Positions 1 to 12,000 of a DNA stretch of 64,000 nucleotides are shown in pieces. The notes under the pieces were generated by a model that saw nothing but the letters and a program-made list of their open reading frames with translations, was not told where the DNA came from and ran no database searches. The number at the start of each line of letters is the position of its first letter. The stretch's first letter is position 1. This stretch comes from Lycorma delicatula (taxonomy: Eukaryota > Arthropoda > Insecta > Hemiptera > Fulgoridae): NCBI RefSeq assembly GCF_047948215.1, contig NC_134465.1, positions 54,137,341 to 54,201,340 on the forward strand, read 5' to 3'. Both the position numbers and the translations under genes were made by a program.

Positions 1-599
1 AGCAAAGATATATTTTACTAAATTAAATAAAATATTAGGTACTAAAAGATCTAAGTAAACATAAGAAACAGAATTTCAAAGACAATCATCACACTGTGCA
101 TCAGATTAAGCAATTTAACGAACATGTTATTACATGGTAGTAATAACGACTGGTTAATCACCGGTCTCGTTTATTTTAAATTCCACATTTTTATCCACCT
201 TAAGAAAAAGATGATCACAATTTAACTCATGAATTTTTTTATGTGTATTCAAAACTTTTGATCGATTCATGACTTTTGTAGAATGTTCCATTAGTGGTGC
301 TGATGTTAGACTTTTTCTAGGTAGTTTATGAAAAAGATATTTTAAACAAAGAATTACATTGTCTATGTAGATGGTTTAAAGATATTTTTTCATTAATAAT
401 AATGGATTTTTATGTTGTAAATGATATATAATTTTGAAAAAGCATTTTTGTAAAAGATTTTAAGAAAATTAATTACAAAAATTGTGGTTAAAAATGTAAT
501 CCTTAATCCATGGTTCCCAAAGGCAGGAAATGTCAGGAAATATAAACTTATTCAGGAAAAGTCAGACATTTTTAGAACAAATCAGGAAAAATTATAAAA
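1..599. other. Unassigned AT-rich sequence left of the first visible exon
   Basis: No exon or recognisable transposon. Near 520-580 'gtcaggaaa' recurs and again near 1730-1790, bracketing the ORF fragment at 600-1005. This may mark the ends of an unrecognised repeat. The Sec2-domain exons of the Rab3ip-like gene are not here. Confidence 0.4.
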
Positions 600-1005
600 A
601 ATTTCAGTTGATTGCATTTTCAGAGGTGGCCTTTCCATTAACAAATCTCTTCTTGTGGAGAAATTGCATGAAGAGACAATAATTTATCAACGAAAAAGTG
701 TTTGTACAATTATATTTGCTGGGGACAAGGAAAATGTTTTTATTATCAAAAAAATGTTCACTGTAGTGAGAAGCTCTAGAATATGATATAAAGAATGTCT
801 TGAAGAAAAAATACAAAACTTCTCTCAAGAAGAACAAAATAAAGCTCTGAAAAGGAAAATGCGAGCAGAAATTAAAAAACTGTTGGAAGAAAAGAAAAAA
901 TTGAGAGTTACAATCGTAGCAGAAGTAAAACAGATAACTACCAAAATTAAACCTTTAGAAAAGGACAAACCATTAGGATCCGAATGATATTGAAGAAATT
1001 TTGTC
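600..1005 (+). pseudogene. Fragment of a TE-associated ORF with a coiled-coil tail
   Basis: One frame reads almost continuously: CIFRGGLSINKSLLVEKLHE then TIIYQRKS, one in-frame stop after VVRSSRI, and a charged helix (KALKRKMRAEIKKLLEEKKK). It ends at TGA/TGA near 985-992. The 'LL VE.LHEE....QR..YDA' style opening followed by a Lys/Glu helix resembles ORFs carried by abundant insect transposons, possibly hAT-like. That resemblance is from memory and not certain. The stop and lack of continuation mark it as a relic. Confidence 0.45.
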
Positions 1006-1007
1006 GA

Positions 1008-1088
1008 TGTTTTATGCATACATAATACATATGTAACAAGATCTTATATATGTTTTATGCATACATAATACATATGTAACAAGATCTT
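1008..1088. repeat. Tandem duplication, 43-bp period
   Basis: The unit starting tgttttatgcatacataata at 1008 is repeated at 1051 with no mismatch over the 38 bases shared before the sequences diverge. It directly follows the ORF fragment. Confidence 0.9.
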
Positions 1089-1926
1089 AACATTATTATT
1101 TTTTTTTATTTTTTGGCACATGTTAGAATATTAATAACAAAATAATTTTCAAGGAGATGTTAATATGTTTGTTTTCTGTACAAAATAAGGTGTTCTGTCT
1201 AGTTTTCTTATTTGTATTACTTTAAGTCACAGTGACGTTAGTAAGTTGTGATTATACATATTCTTTGTTAAACTGAAATCTGTGTTTCTTAGCATTTTTA
1301 TGCAAACCAAGTTATTACGTATAGTTTTTGTATACTTTTCAAAATAATGTAGGCCAGTTTTTGTGAGAAATTTTTAAGCAATCTTAGGTGCGAGCCAGTT
1401 ATTTTTAAAAATTGCTTTAGTTAGTTTTTATTTATCTGTGTTACTTTTAGTAACCACTATTTTCATTTTTATGCCAGAAACTTATTAAATGGTGTTATTC
1501 TTTTTTTTGTACTTTGCAGAGTAATTTACTGAAACAGTTTATCACAAAAAATAGCCTAATTTTAAATGAATATTGTAAAAAAAAAATCATTTAAAAAAGC
1601 TTTAAAATTAATGTAATAATAAATAATAAAAAAAGGTGTGATTTGGGCAGCTATGGGTATGGTGGAGGATGCAAAAAAATGAATTATGTATGTATTTTGT
1701 TGAATAAATGGCAGTAGCATAACATTATGAGAGTCAGGAAATTTTTACTAAACTGGTCAGGAAAAGTTAGTAAAAGTCAGGAAAACAAATCTTAAAATTT
1801 GGAGGAAACTCTGTTAATCTCCCATTGCAGAGATTTTTAACATAACATTCTGTCTCATCTAATTCTTTTTATTTTTTTGAGGTACAAATTTATTTTTTTA
1901 CATTTCATGTAATTACTCTTATTTCT

Positions 1927-2557
1927 ACTTCCTCGTACAAAGTAAAGGAAGTAATTACGATCATGAAAAATTTTGGTTTTCAGATTTCAATGGAAACATC
2001 CATTTTGACCATCCGTGAATCCATTTTGATTAGTTTTGGTGTGACATCTGTACATATGTTTCTCACATAACTCAAAAACAATTTGCCATAGGATGTTGAA
2101 ATTTTGGGTTTAGGACTGCTGTAACATCTAATTGTGCACCTCCCCTTTTAATTGCAATCGACAGAACCAAAATTTGGATTTTGGACTTTTTCTTAACTGC
2201 TGTAATAATTCCTCATTGATAGCTTTTCAACAATATATCATAAGTATTACTTATTTTCATTGGTTCCAGAATTATACCCAAATAAAATTTTAATTAATGA
2301 AATATTTTGATCTTACAAGGGGAAGGCACATCACTTCGAATCAGACTTCATCTCCTTTTTTTTAACTTTTTTTTTAATTTAAATGTATGATTTATTAATA
2401 ATTATTAACCTGTGATTGCATTTTAAGATAAATAATAATTCAATAATAACAATAAAAATAAAAAAAAATATGAAAATATATCAGAAGTTATTAATGAAAT
2501 AAAATTTTTCATTTTAGAAAATCGTGTGTATGTAATTTAATAGGTGTACAAGGAAGT
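1927..2557. mobile_element. Unclassified non-autonomous element with 13-bp TIRs, copy 1
   Basis: Begins ACTTCCTCGTACA and ends TGTACAAGGAAGT, giving 13-bp terminal inverted repeats with one mismatch. Length about 631 bp, no coding potential, with an internal segment 'aaggggaaggcacatc' followed by a T-rich tract. A second copy at 41587-42030 shares the 3' two-thirds. Short TIRs plus a dispersed second copy suggest a non-autonomous DNA transposon. No clear target duplication was found. Confidence 0.65.
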
Positions 2558-2916
2558 CATGTAGTGTCCACATCAGATTTTTGTTATTTTTTTCATTATC
2601 AATAATTTACTAGCTCTTTATTTTTAACAGACTTTAAAAAGCTAACATTAGAAGAAAAATTGTAAAACCTTTTTTTTATTAATTTTTAATATTTAGTGGT
2701 CTCAAAATTACATTCATAAAATTTATAAATCTCGTAATTTAAAATATGTACATTGCTATGTTGCTATTTATACTTAATAAGGTTTTCTAGAAAACAACTT
2801 CCTTTTATCTGGTGTAAATTTATCAGTCCATTTTATGAAATTACATTTGTGAGAGAATTAAAATTTTACTTTCATCAATGCATTTTTAATTTATTCATTT
2901 ATCAAATTCATATATG

Positions 2917-4130
2917 AAGGATGTTTGATAAGTCCATATAAGGTCAAAAGAGATGAACACAGTTCATTGTTGAGATCATGCTAAGTTTCCTCCATCTCTA
3001 CTAGAATCACATGCCAAGCTTCACTCAGATACATTTATAATTCTGTTGTTGGTATTCTGTTTTTAAGTTTATCAAATATTTTGATTTGTGAAAAATAAAC
3101 AAAAAAATTTGATGTGAACATTATTTTTTGAAAGGAAAAACCATACAGGAAACTAGTGCATAATCGAATAAATATTATCATGAATTAATTTCATTAGAAC
3201 AATTTATGAGTACTTTGATTATTCTTGGACTAGTCATACGAGCACAAAAAATTGCTAAATGTTCCAAACGACCAGTTGAAATTACAATTGTAGAGAATAT
3301 TGAAAAGTCCATGATATAATGTAGGAAACAATATCGATAATGTATGAAATTGCTAAAATGATAGACATCCTAAATGAACAGGTACATCGAGTTTTACATT
3401 AATGTTTATATATTTAAAAACTGTTATCAAAATGGCTGCCGCATTCAGTTACAATCTGTCAAAAGTGTGAATGAATAAACGTGGTTTGGGAATTTTTTGA
3501 TATAAGAGAGTGTTTTGTGCTGTTACATAATAGTTGAAGAAACTTGAATATATCAACTGAAACCAAAGAAACAGTGGGTTGCAGTCGAGGAACTTGTTCC
3601 AAAGAAGGTCAAAGTCATTCCATTGGCAGGAAAGAAAATAATCATTGTCTTTTAGAATGATCATAGCATTAACTTAATTGAGTTTCTGGAGATGGGTTAA
3701 GTAGTAACTAGCCAATATGATATATCTTTAGTGAACCATCTAAATGAAGAAGTAAAGAAAAAAAAATGGTTCTTTTTCATTAAAGCACCAACTCACTCTT
3801 CTGTGATTGCAACAGCAAAATTGTTTGAATTATGCTACAGAATTCTTCATCACCTTTTTTCCCAAATTTATCAACTTTGGATTAATATCTATTTCTAAAT
3901 ATGAAGAAATGGCTTGCTGGAAATAGTTTTACTCAAAACGATGAATTTACAGCAAAAAATTTGCATATTTTGAAGACAAATAAATCATGTTTAAAGGGTG
4001 GGACCAAAAAACTCGTGTATCACTGGAATTAATTTGTAGACAAGAAAGGATATGTTGAAAAACAAAAAAGATTTTTTTCACAAAAAAGTATCTTCTTTAT
4101 TTTTGCATAGACTTATCAAACAGTGTAGTT
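2917..4130 (+). mobile_element. Mariner-family transposon fossil
   Basis: Terminal inverted repeats share TGTTTGATAAGTC (left from 2923, right as the complement ending near 4124). Between them, decayed transposase pieces read on the + strand: KKQWVAVEELVPKKVKVIPL near 3560, IKAPTHSSVIATAKLFEL near 3780 (the 'HDNAPAHSS' region with the catalytic Asp lost), and MKKWLAGNSFTQNDEFTAKN near 3900. Order and spacing match cecropia-type mariner transposases. Multiple stops and frameshifts make it inactive. Confidence 0.75.
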
Positions 4131-5902
4131 ATAAGACCAGAACCTGTTCGTAAATTATGTTGTTAGACACGAATAATGAAGTTGCAATATATGTTTTAAT
4201 AAATATATTTAAACATTTTTATGAATTAATAATAATAATACTTTCAATTTATTATTAATATTTTTACTTTCTCAACTATAGTGATATATGCTGCGATGGC
4301 AGCTATACAATGGGAAGATGTAAAATGGGATGATAAGTAAAAAAAAAATTGTTTTTTTTTTTTAAGTTTTATGACAAAAAAGACATTAAAAAAATAGAAT
4401 TTAAAAACATAGATTTAAATAAATTGTAAACAATCTGAAAACAAAATTTATTCCAGTGCTCACAAATCCAAAAACTATTTTTGTCAGTCGGACATTTGTG
4501 CGTATGCATTCTTATTGGGCTATATTTGATTTCATGATAAATGAGTCGGGATCCCACTGACCAATTTTTTCAAACTTAGTATTTATTACCTGCAGGAGGA
4601 AAAAATGTATTAAATTTTTCAAAAATTGGAAAAAGGGATGAGGGTGTTTTGGCTGAAATATAATTTCAGATCTTTACCAGGGCACTTTAGAAAAAACTTT
4701 TTCTTAGAAAAGTTGATTTTTTTTTATCTATATAACAGATTATCAAAAATTTTAATTCAATATTCACCTCCACCATAAAAAATGAATTTATATGTTTTTC
4801 ATTTTTTAGCCATTTCGTCTTGCTTCAGAAAAGGAGTTAATGGAAATTTTATACATCTATTTTTTCTTCATCAATAGGTCTTCAAACCAATACAAAAATC
4901 TATTGCTCATCCTATGCCACTGATCTGTGGTAACAAAAAATATTTTTTTAATATAATTTTTTTTTTAATTTATTTTAAATTTAAATCTATATTGCAAAAT
5001 ACCCATTGCATTTAAAATGTAAAAATTCAATTTTTTTATAGCGCCCTTACTCTTTAGTATTTTTTGAAAAAATAAATTAGTGAAAATTCATCCCCTTTCA
5101 AGAAAATTACAATTTAGTTTATTTAGAATTATGGCTGTATCTTTGAATTATTAGACGATTTTAAAAAGTTTTTTAAATATTTTTTTAGATCCTCCATAAG
5201 CTATACGTCGGATGTAGGTAGTTGATGAATCTCGGGATTTTTTGACATTATCTTGTGTTGTACTTAAAAGGAATGTATTGCCAATGTCATAGTAATGTCA
5301 GGATAATGTTTTATTTGAAAGTTTTTTAATCATGTTTTTACAAAGTTTATAAAGATATTTTAATGAGAAAGCTAGAAATAGGTAAACCCATTTACAATCC
5401 TGGTTGAAAATAGTATTATTTGTTGCATATGAGATACTTTACTCTGGTTTTAATTGTGTTGATTTATTATTTCACACTGTAGATTAATTTGGATATAAAT
5501 TAATCTAGTTTAGATCTGTAATATTGCAAAAAAAACTGTCCTATGATATTGCTGGACCTGTATATAAATCCTACATAAAAGTTTGTTAACTATAATCACT
5601 AAGAATCAATTAATTAATGACATTATCTCTGAACTTTACAGTTTGAGTACATAAATTTAATTCGCACACATTTTTCCAAATTTTTGTTAAAAGATTACTC
5701 TAATTTATATACATATAAATTAAAATTGACGATGTTAGTAGTACATAAAATACCTCTACACTATGAACTTGTCATTATGTTCATATTTTTGTCTACTTTA
5801 TAAAAAAAAGTTTTAAATAAATCTTAAAAAATAATTAACGCTCTAATTATAACAATTATGTTTAAAAATATCTGTTATTTATGTTTAAATCTTTAATTTC
5901 AG
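4131..5902. other. Intronic AT-rich sequence with no clear gene
   Basis: Long A/T runs and no conserved ORF. A short open stretch at 4283-4340 after ctttctcaactatag (VIYAAMAAIQWEDVKWDDK then TAA) is exon-like but has no partner. Confidence 0.5.
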
Positions 5903-6054
5903 GAAGTGGTCTTTTTCGTAAGCAGCATAGACGATCACCATCACATTTCAATTTAAAATATGGTAGAGAAAATTCACCCCCAGATTCACCTACTAAAGAA
6001 CAACAGTCTTCTAATGCTTCTGAAAATCATATTGATAGCAAAGAATTACTTGAG
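5903..6054 (+). CDS. Rab3ip: Rab3ip-like exon: serine-rich linker
   Basis: Acceptor AG at 5901-5902 follows a T-rich tract; donor GT is at 6055-6056 (GAG|GTAATG). The exon enters with one codon base already used and ends in phase 0. It encodes a basic, Ser/Pro-rich stretch (GLFRKQHRRSPSHFNLKYG, then ENSPPDSPTKE). This fits the low-complexity linker between the Sec2 coiled coil and the conserved C-terminal domain. Assignment rests on phase compatibility with the next exon and on composition, so it is less certain than the downstream exons. Confidence 0.75.
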
Positions 6055-9000
6055 GTAATGTTATCTTAATTACTTGTTATAGATTGTCTTGATATCTGGG
6101 TGTTATATAGATCAGTGTTTCTCAACCTGTGGGGTTCGCTCTCTAAGGGGATATGATAACACTAAATGGGGGAGAGATAACACTTACTGAAAAGAAAGCA
6201 AAACAAAATACATTCTGATATAATAAATAATAAAATACACATTTAAACTGATATAATACACTTATAAATAGGATTGTATCAGTACTGAACAATATATTTA
6301 ATAACTCCCTTAGGCCTGTCTAGTAGAGCAAAGTTTTTCGAAGGAAGGTTTCATAGTAGAAATAGACACTCAGAGTTCTTTTTCTGTATTTAGCTGAGAT
6401 CTACATCTTGTCTTCAAAGCAGCCACTGCAGAAAATTTGGTTTTGCAAAGGTAGGATGTTGAAAATGGTAGTAGTATACTACCATTTTCAACATAATGAA
6501 AAGAGTATTTCACTGAAGTACTCTTGTTTTCAGTGCACAAAACTCATCATCCACCCCTGCCCAAAATTCAGAGAGTGATTTACTACTAAATAGTCTTGAT
6601 TTTGCCACTTGCAGTGAAGTCTATGAAGATTTCTTCTTTGGCAGTTGAGAGCCCTTCAGGAGTATTATGAAATGAATTCCTAACCCACTCGTAACTTGCT
6701 ACCAAGTTGTTGTCAGCAAGAAAATACTTTTTAAAATTCTTTGTCAGCATGGCTAATTGATTTTCAATGGTTAAAAAACAACTTTCACATGCTATTCTTT
6801 AGCCTTGTAAGTTTTAGCATTTTCATCAACATTTGCAAACATTTCTAGGTTTTTTGCTTTAAATTTCTGTTCCACAATTTCAGTTTTCTATAAAAAACAT
6901 TAACTTTATCACACATATCCAACATATGCGTATTTACTCCTTGGAGTTGAAGATTCAAGGTATTTAATTTCTTGAATATTTTGACTAAATAGCCTCAATT
7001 CCATCACAAATAAACCATTTCAAAACTTTTAGGCTTCCAGTTGGTTTTCCTCTTCTACAAAAATGGTGATTTTATCTCTTAATTCATAAACACATTGCAA
7101 ACATTTCCCACACGATAATCATTTTGCCTTGCAATAAAATAGTAACGCTGAATGTACTGCACCCATGTCTTTACAAAGTGCAGAAAAATTTCTTGATTTT
7201 AGGAGTCTCATTTTTATATAATTTACTACGGTTACAACCATCATTAGCACAATATTCAGATCAGGACTCATTTCTTTGGAAACCAGAGCTTCTCTGTAGA
7301 TCATGCACTGTGTCCAGACACACTGTGGAGATTTTTGTTTTACAAATGCTTGTGTACTTTGGAATTTTCCAGACACTGAACGAGCACTATTGGTGCATAT
7401 TCTGATACAATTTTTGCACTCTATGTTTGCCTCGTTTATAAAAACATTTAAGATAGCAAATAATTCGAGTGCTGTTGCTTTGAGTTCTGTGGTGTCCAGA
7501 AAAGTAGTTCTTCTACTGCTGACATGTCATCACAAGATCGAACATAGGCAATGAAATGAGCATCTTTATTGGTGTATGTTGCCTCATCAAGCAGAATTGA
7601 AAACAATTTTTCACACAACTTCCTGAAAAGCTGATGCTGTATATCTTCAGCTATGTCACAAATTTGACGGGCAACTATATCATTTGATAGAGGTATGGAC
7701 TGCAATTGTTTGACAAAATTATCTCCAAACAGTTTCTATAATCTCAATTGCAGCTGGCAAAATAAGCTCTTCAATAATGGTGTGAGGCTTTTTACAGCTG
7801 CTATTTTATATGAAACTGTAAGAGACAAGTAAAGCTTTTTCATTCACTGACAGAATTTTTTTTTTAAATGTTGTTTGCTTTTCATATGATTTTAATTTTA
7901 ATTCAAAGAATTCTTGAGGTTTGTTAACATACTTTCTATGAAGTGTTTCCAAATGTTGTTTAATTTTATTAGATTTCATGCTAAAATTTTTGAGCAAATG
8001 ACACACAGGAACCTTTCTTCTTCATTTATTCAGTACTAATAAACCCAAAAGTGAAGTATTTTTGAGAATATTTTCGGAACCACATATGTCTGTGCACTTG
8101 ATGCTTCACTATCATCTAATGCTCGCTTACACCCATTTAAAAATTTATCCTTGATTCTGTATAAATCTACTATCATACATATTTAATATAATGAATTGCA
8201 ATTAACACGCAAATTACAGCATACACATTCATAGCGATTGAAGGATCGACTCGAATGAGAGTGGCTGGAATTGAATGAGATGAAACATTTATACACATTT
8301 GCACAGACGGTCACGTAGATATTCCAGAATGTTTGAGACAAATCAGAACTTCTGATGAAGTAGTGAGAATGTCTGATTTAATGGACATAAGTCAGAAAGC
8401 AATAGAGAGGTATCAATTCTGATTTTGTCAATGCAGCGGATAGGTGTTGCCAAATATCAATAAATTTACTTATTCTTGGTAATTTTTAAGGTTTGTAATT
8501 AAGGTCGTAGAGTAGCTTTAGCATCAAAATACTGAAAATACATTATTATTATTATACACATTGTTATTTTATGAGAGGGGGCGCAATGAAAATTATGAAT
8601 GAAAATTATGTTGCAAAAAATAAAAGGTTGAGAAACATTGATATAGTTCATTAGTTTACTAATTACTATGTTGTTTCATCGATCTCAAACAAACTTTTGT
8701 AGCATTTATTAATAAGGATGTGTTTTATGCTATCTAATAATTTATGCTGGTGATACAGTGGGGTACAGTTTCATATTAGCTAAAAATAAATTTTTTTAGT
8801 ATCCTGAGAAAAATGGTAAACTATCTTTGATGAGTAGCTTCTTTCTAACCACTCATCAATTTTCCTTATCCTTCACTCCTTCTTCTGTGTTACCATTTCT
8901 GTGGATAAAGGGATTCTGTTAGGTGTTCTTCACACTGATGATACCGATACCTGAAGAGCCAGTGCATCCTTAATATGTAGAGCCAGTATGTCCTTAATCT

Positions 9001-12000
9001 ATAGGCTAACTCAGGGATCTGTTTGCTCTTTAATGGTTATTTATTAGGTAAAGATAGAGCTTTTATTTCCTGACCAAAAAGCATTTCTTTAACCGTACAT
9101 TAGCTGATGGATAAATTGTGATGAAATAGTATTCTTTTAAATTTTTTTAGCATTTTTTTATAATTTTTCATGTATGTGCTAAATCTTTTCAGTTTTTATA
9201 TTAGTGTATATGAGAATAGAAATGAAAAAAGATTTTAATTTATAAAATGTAAGTAACTAATACCTCTGCATTTTTAATTATAAACCCAATGTTTTAAAAA
9301 AAAAAAATGTTAACATTCTTTTCCGTAGAGTTACTGTGTGATATGTTTAACATACAATAAAACATTTTCAGTTCATTCTAATTTGAGAAAGAAAACCATT
9401 TATCTTACCGTTCGGCAAATATTCAAAACAAGAGTGTTTTGCATGTAAATGTTGTTAACAGTATTTTTCTCTATACTGATTTTTATTTTAGTGCAGTCAG
9501 TAGAGATTTATTTCAAAAAACTTGAAAGTGTTGTTTACTGTGTACTGTAACACGAAATAATTTACTACTATTATGATTTATGATCGTCAACACTTGTTTA
9601 AATTCAAAGGGCCAAACTATTTTCAAGATACTTAAAAGAAAATATTTTCCCAAATATAAAACATGAAAAAATTATTTCTTTCATTTTTTAGCGTTTAAAT
9701 TTCCATTATTATTGTTACTACAAAAAGAAATTTAAATTATTTACAAATCCATTTTTTTTCTCCTATCATTGAATATTATTATTATTAGTCAAAATTATTT
9801 GTTTTATATCGTTGTTAATTTTATTTAAACATGCGTGCATGTGTATAAGATAATATGTATATTATATATTACACATGGTGTGTTTATGAAAATAAAACAA
9901 AAATATAAATTGAATCGCTTTTTCCTTTAAATGATCCATTTTACACGTTTGATTCTCTTGAACATCTTTAATTGATTGTATTGAAATACAACATACATTC
10001 TTCAAAATTATTTATTTGTAATTTCAGAATCTTCATTTTAAAATTGTTTTCAGTAAATAATAATTTCCTTGAGTGATTCAATCAATTGGCACATACTGTG
10101 TCTCTTGCCGGAAATAGTTAGACATCTACCAATATCAGTTATGTTTATATTTTTTTATTCTAACATCGAAACTTTAGACATATTTTACATGTATTATGCA
10201 TGGAAGATGAGTCAGATGTAAGAAAATAGGTCCTTGCCAGAAATCGAACTCAAGACCAGTTAATCCAGAAATCAGCAATAACCATTTAACTCTCTGTCCA
10301 GTCAGTTTTAATAGTTACTCAATGTTTTCTCCCAATCACCATTTTGTTGTTGGGTTCTAATTAATAATATACATCCTGTTCTGGTGATCCAGAAATGTAA
10401 CAATCTAAATGAATAAGGGATACAGTTGCCCATGAGCTTCGAAATAAATAAAACTATACTACATGACTGGAACTTCCAGAATATTATATGAATTTAAAAA
10501 ACTTAATTAACTACCTTCAGTAATATTTGATCATGCTTAAATAATTTCTATTAATAAGCCATTGTAAATAAATTTAAAAAAAATATTATTTTGCAATAAT
10601 AGTAGTAAAATATTTTATAAATAATAGGAGGGATGTTTCCAGACAACTAAATGTTGTATCTAAATTTAATCTGTACTAAATCAATTAGTGTTTGCGGAGT
10701 CAAACGTTTTCAGCAGATATTACTTCATCATTATTAACATGGATAACATGGATTAAAACAAGAAAATTTCTGTTCTAGCACAAAATGCCTTTCACATACC
10801 TGTTTGTATATCTTCCACATTCTTCTTTATATTTAAGGATGATATTTAATATCTATAAGAGAACTTTATTTTCTTCGTTGGCTCTAAATGATCAATTCTA
10901 AATGTTGTCCATTTTAGTGTATATTAATAATTAGTTTTATTATATATAATAATATTATTAGGAATTTTATTAGTTATCAAACTGCTATTTCTGGAGAATA
11001 TAAATAGATAATATTGTTCTACTACTAAAAATTTTCTGTATGCTTTTCCTAGTTGTTTTTAATGGGGTTAGACATGAGGGATTTAGTAAGATTTTATGAC
11101 CAGATGCCATTCCTGACACCCAAATTACAAGAGGGAATGAAATATGAAAATTAAATTATTAATAATAAAAGAAAAAAATAAAAATATTAGGAAAAGCAAA
11201 TTCATGTGTAAAAAAGAATAAATATGTGAGACTGTTGGTTAGACAAATATAAAGCTGCATGCGTATTTACTGCTCGTATTTGAACTATTCATAAAGTAAG
11301 GTCATTACAGCAAAATTCTAATTCTAGACTAATTATGATGTGGAGAATTAGCTTTTATAAATTACTAACAAGAAGCAATTTCCTGGAAAAAATTCAGAAA
11401 ATTGTATTATGATAGAGTTGTTTATGTATATATGTATCTTCAGATAAGTATATTCAATGAAAGATAAAATGAACTTAAACTAAGGTCATGCAACATTACA
11501 GTTACACTAACGACAACTAATTCTAGTTTTTCAACCTATGGGATGGTTTAGTCTTTTTTTTTTGTAGATGATTAATTTACCATATTGCTTTGAAGCTTTT
11601 CTAGTTTATTAAAAATATTAATTTTGTCTTTGATTTGAATCCTGAATTTTCAGGATGAAACTCAGAAATACTATCACTCTGCCATGGAAGTTGACTAATA
11701 TTATTAAAAGGATGAATAATTTTAAAAAAAAAATAATTTTAAACTATCATAAATTGAGATTCATTTTCCCATTGAGTGAAAAAAAAATTGATAAAAAAGT
11801 GATAAAGATAATGTCATAGATAAAACTTATATAATGTTGTCAGTGTTCATAAAAATATTATTGTCATCTATGTTACATACTATTAAACTAATGTTATTAC
11901 GTGATTAATTGGCATATAAATTTTTCACACGCTATTCCCATGTACATCTATCAAACACATGTGATGAATTAAATTGCTTATTAAAAATTTTATAATAAAT

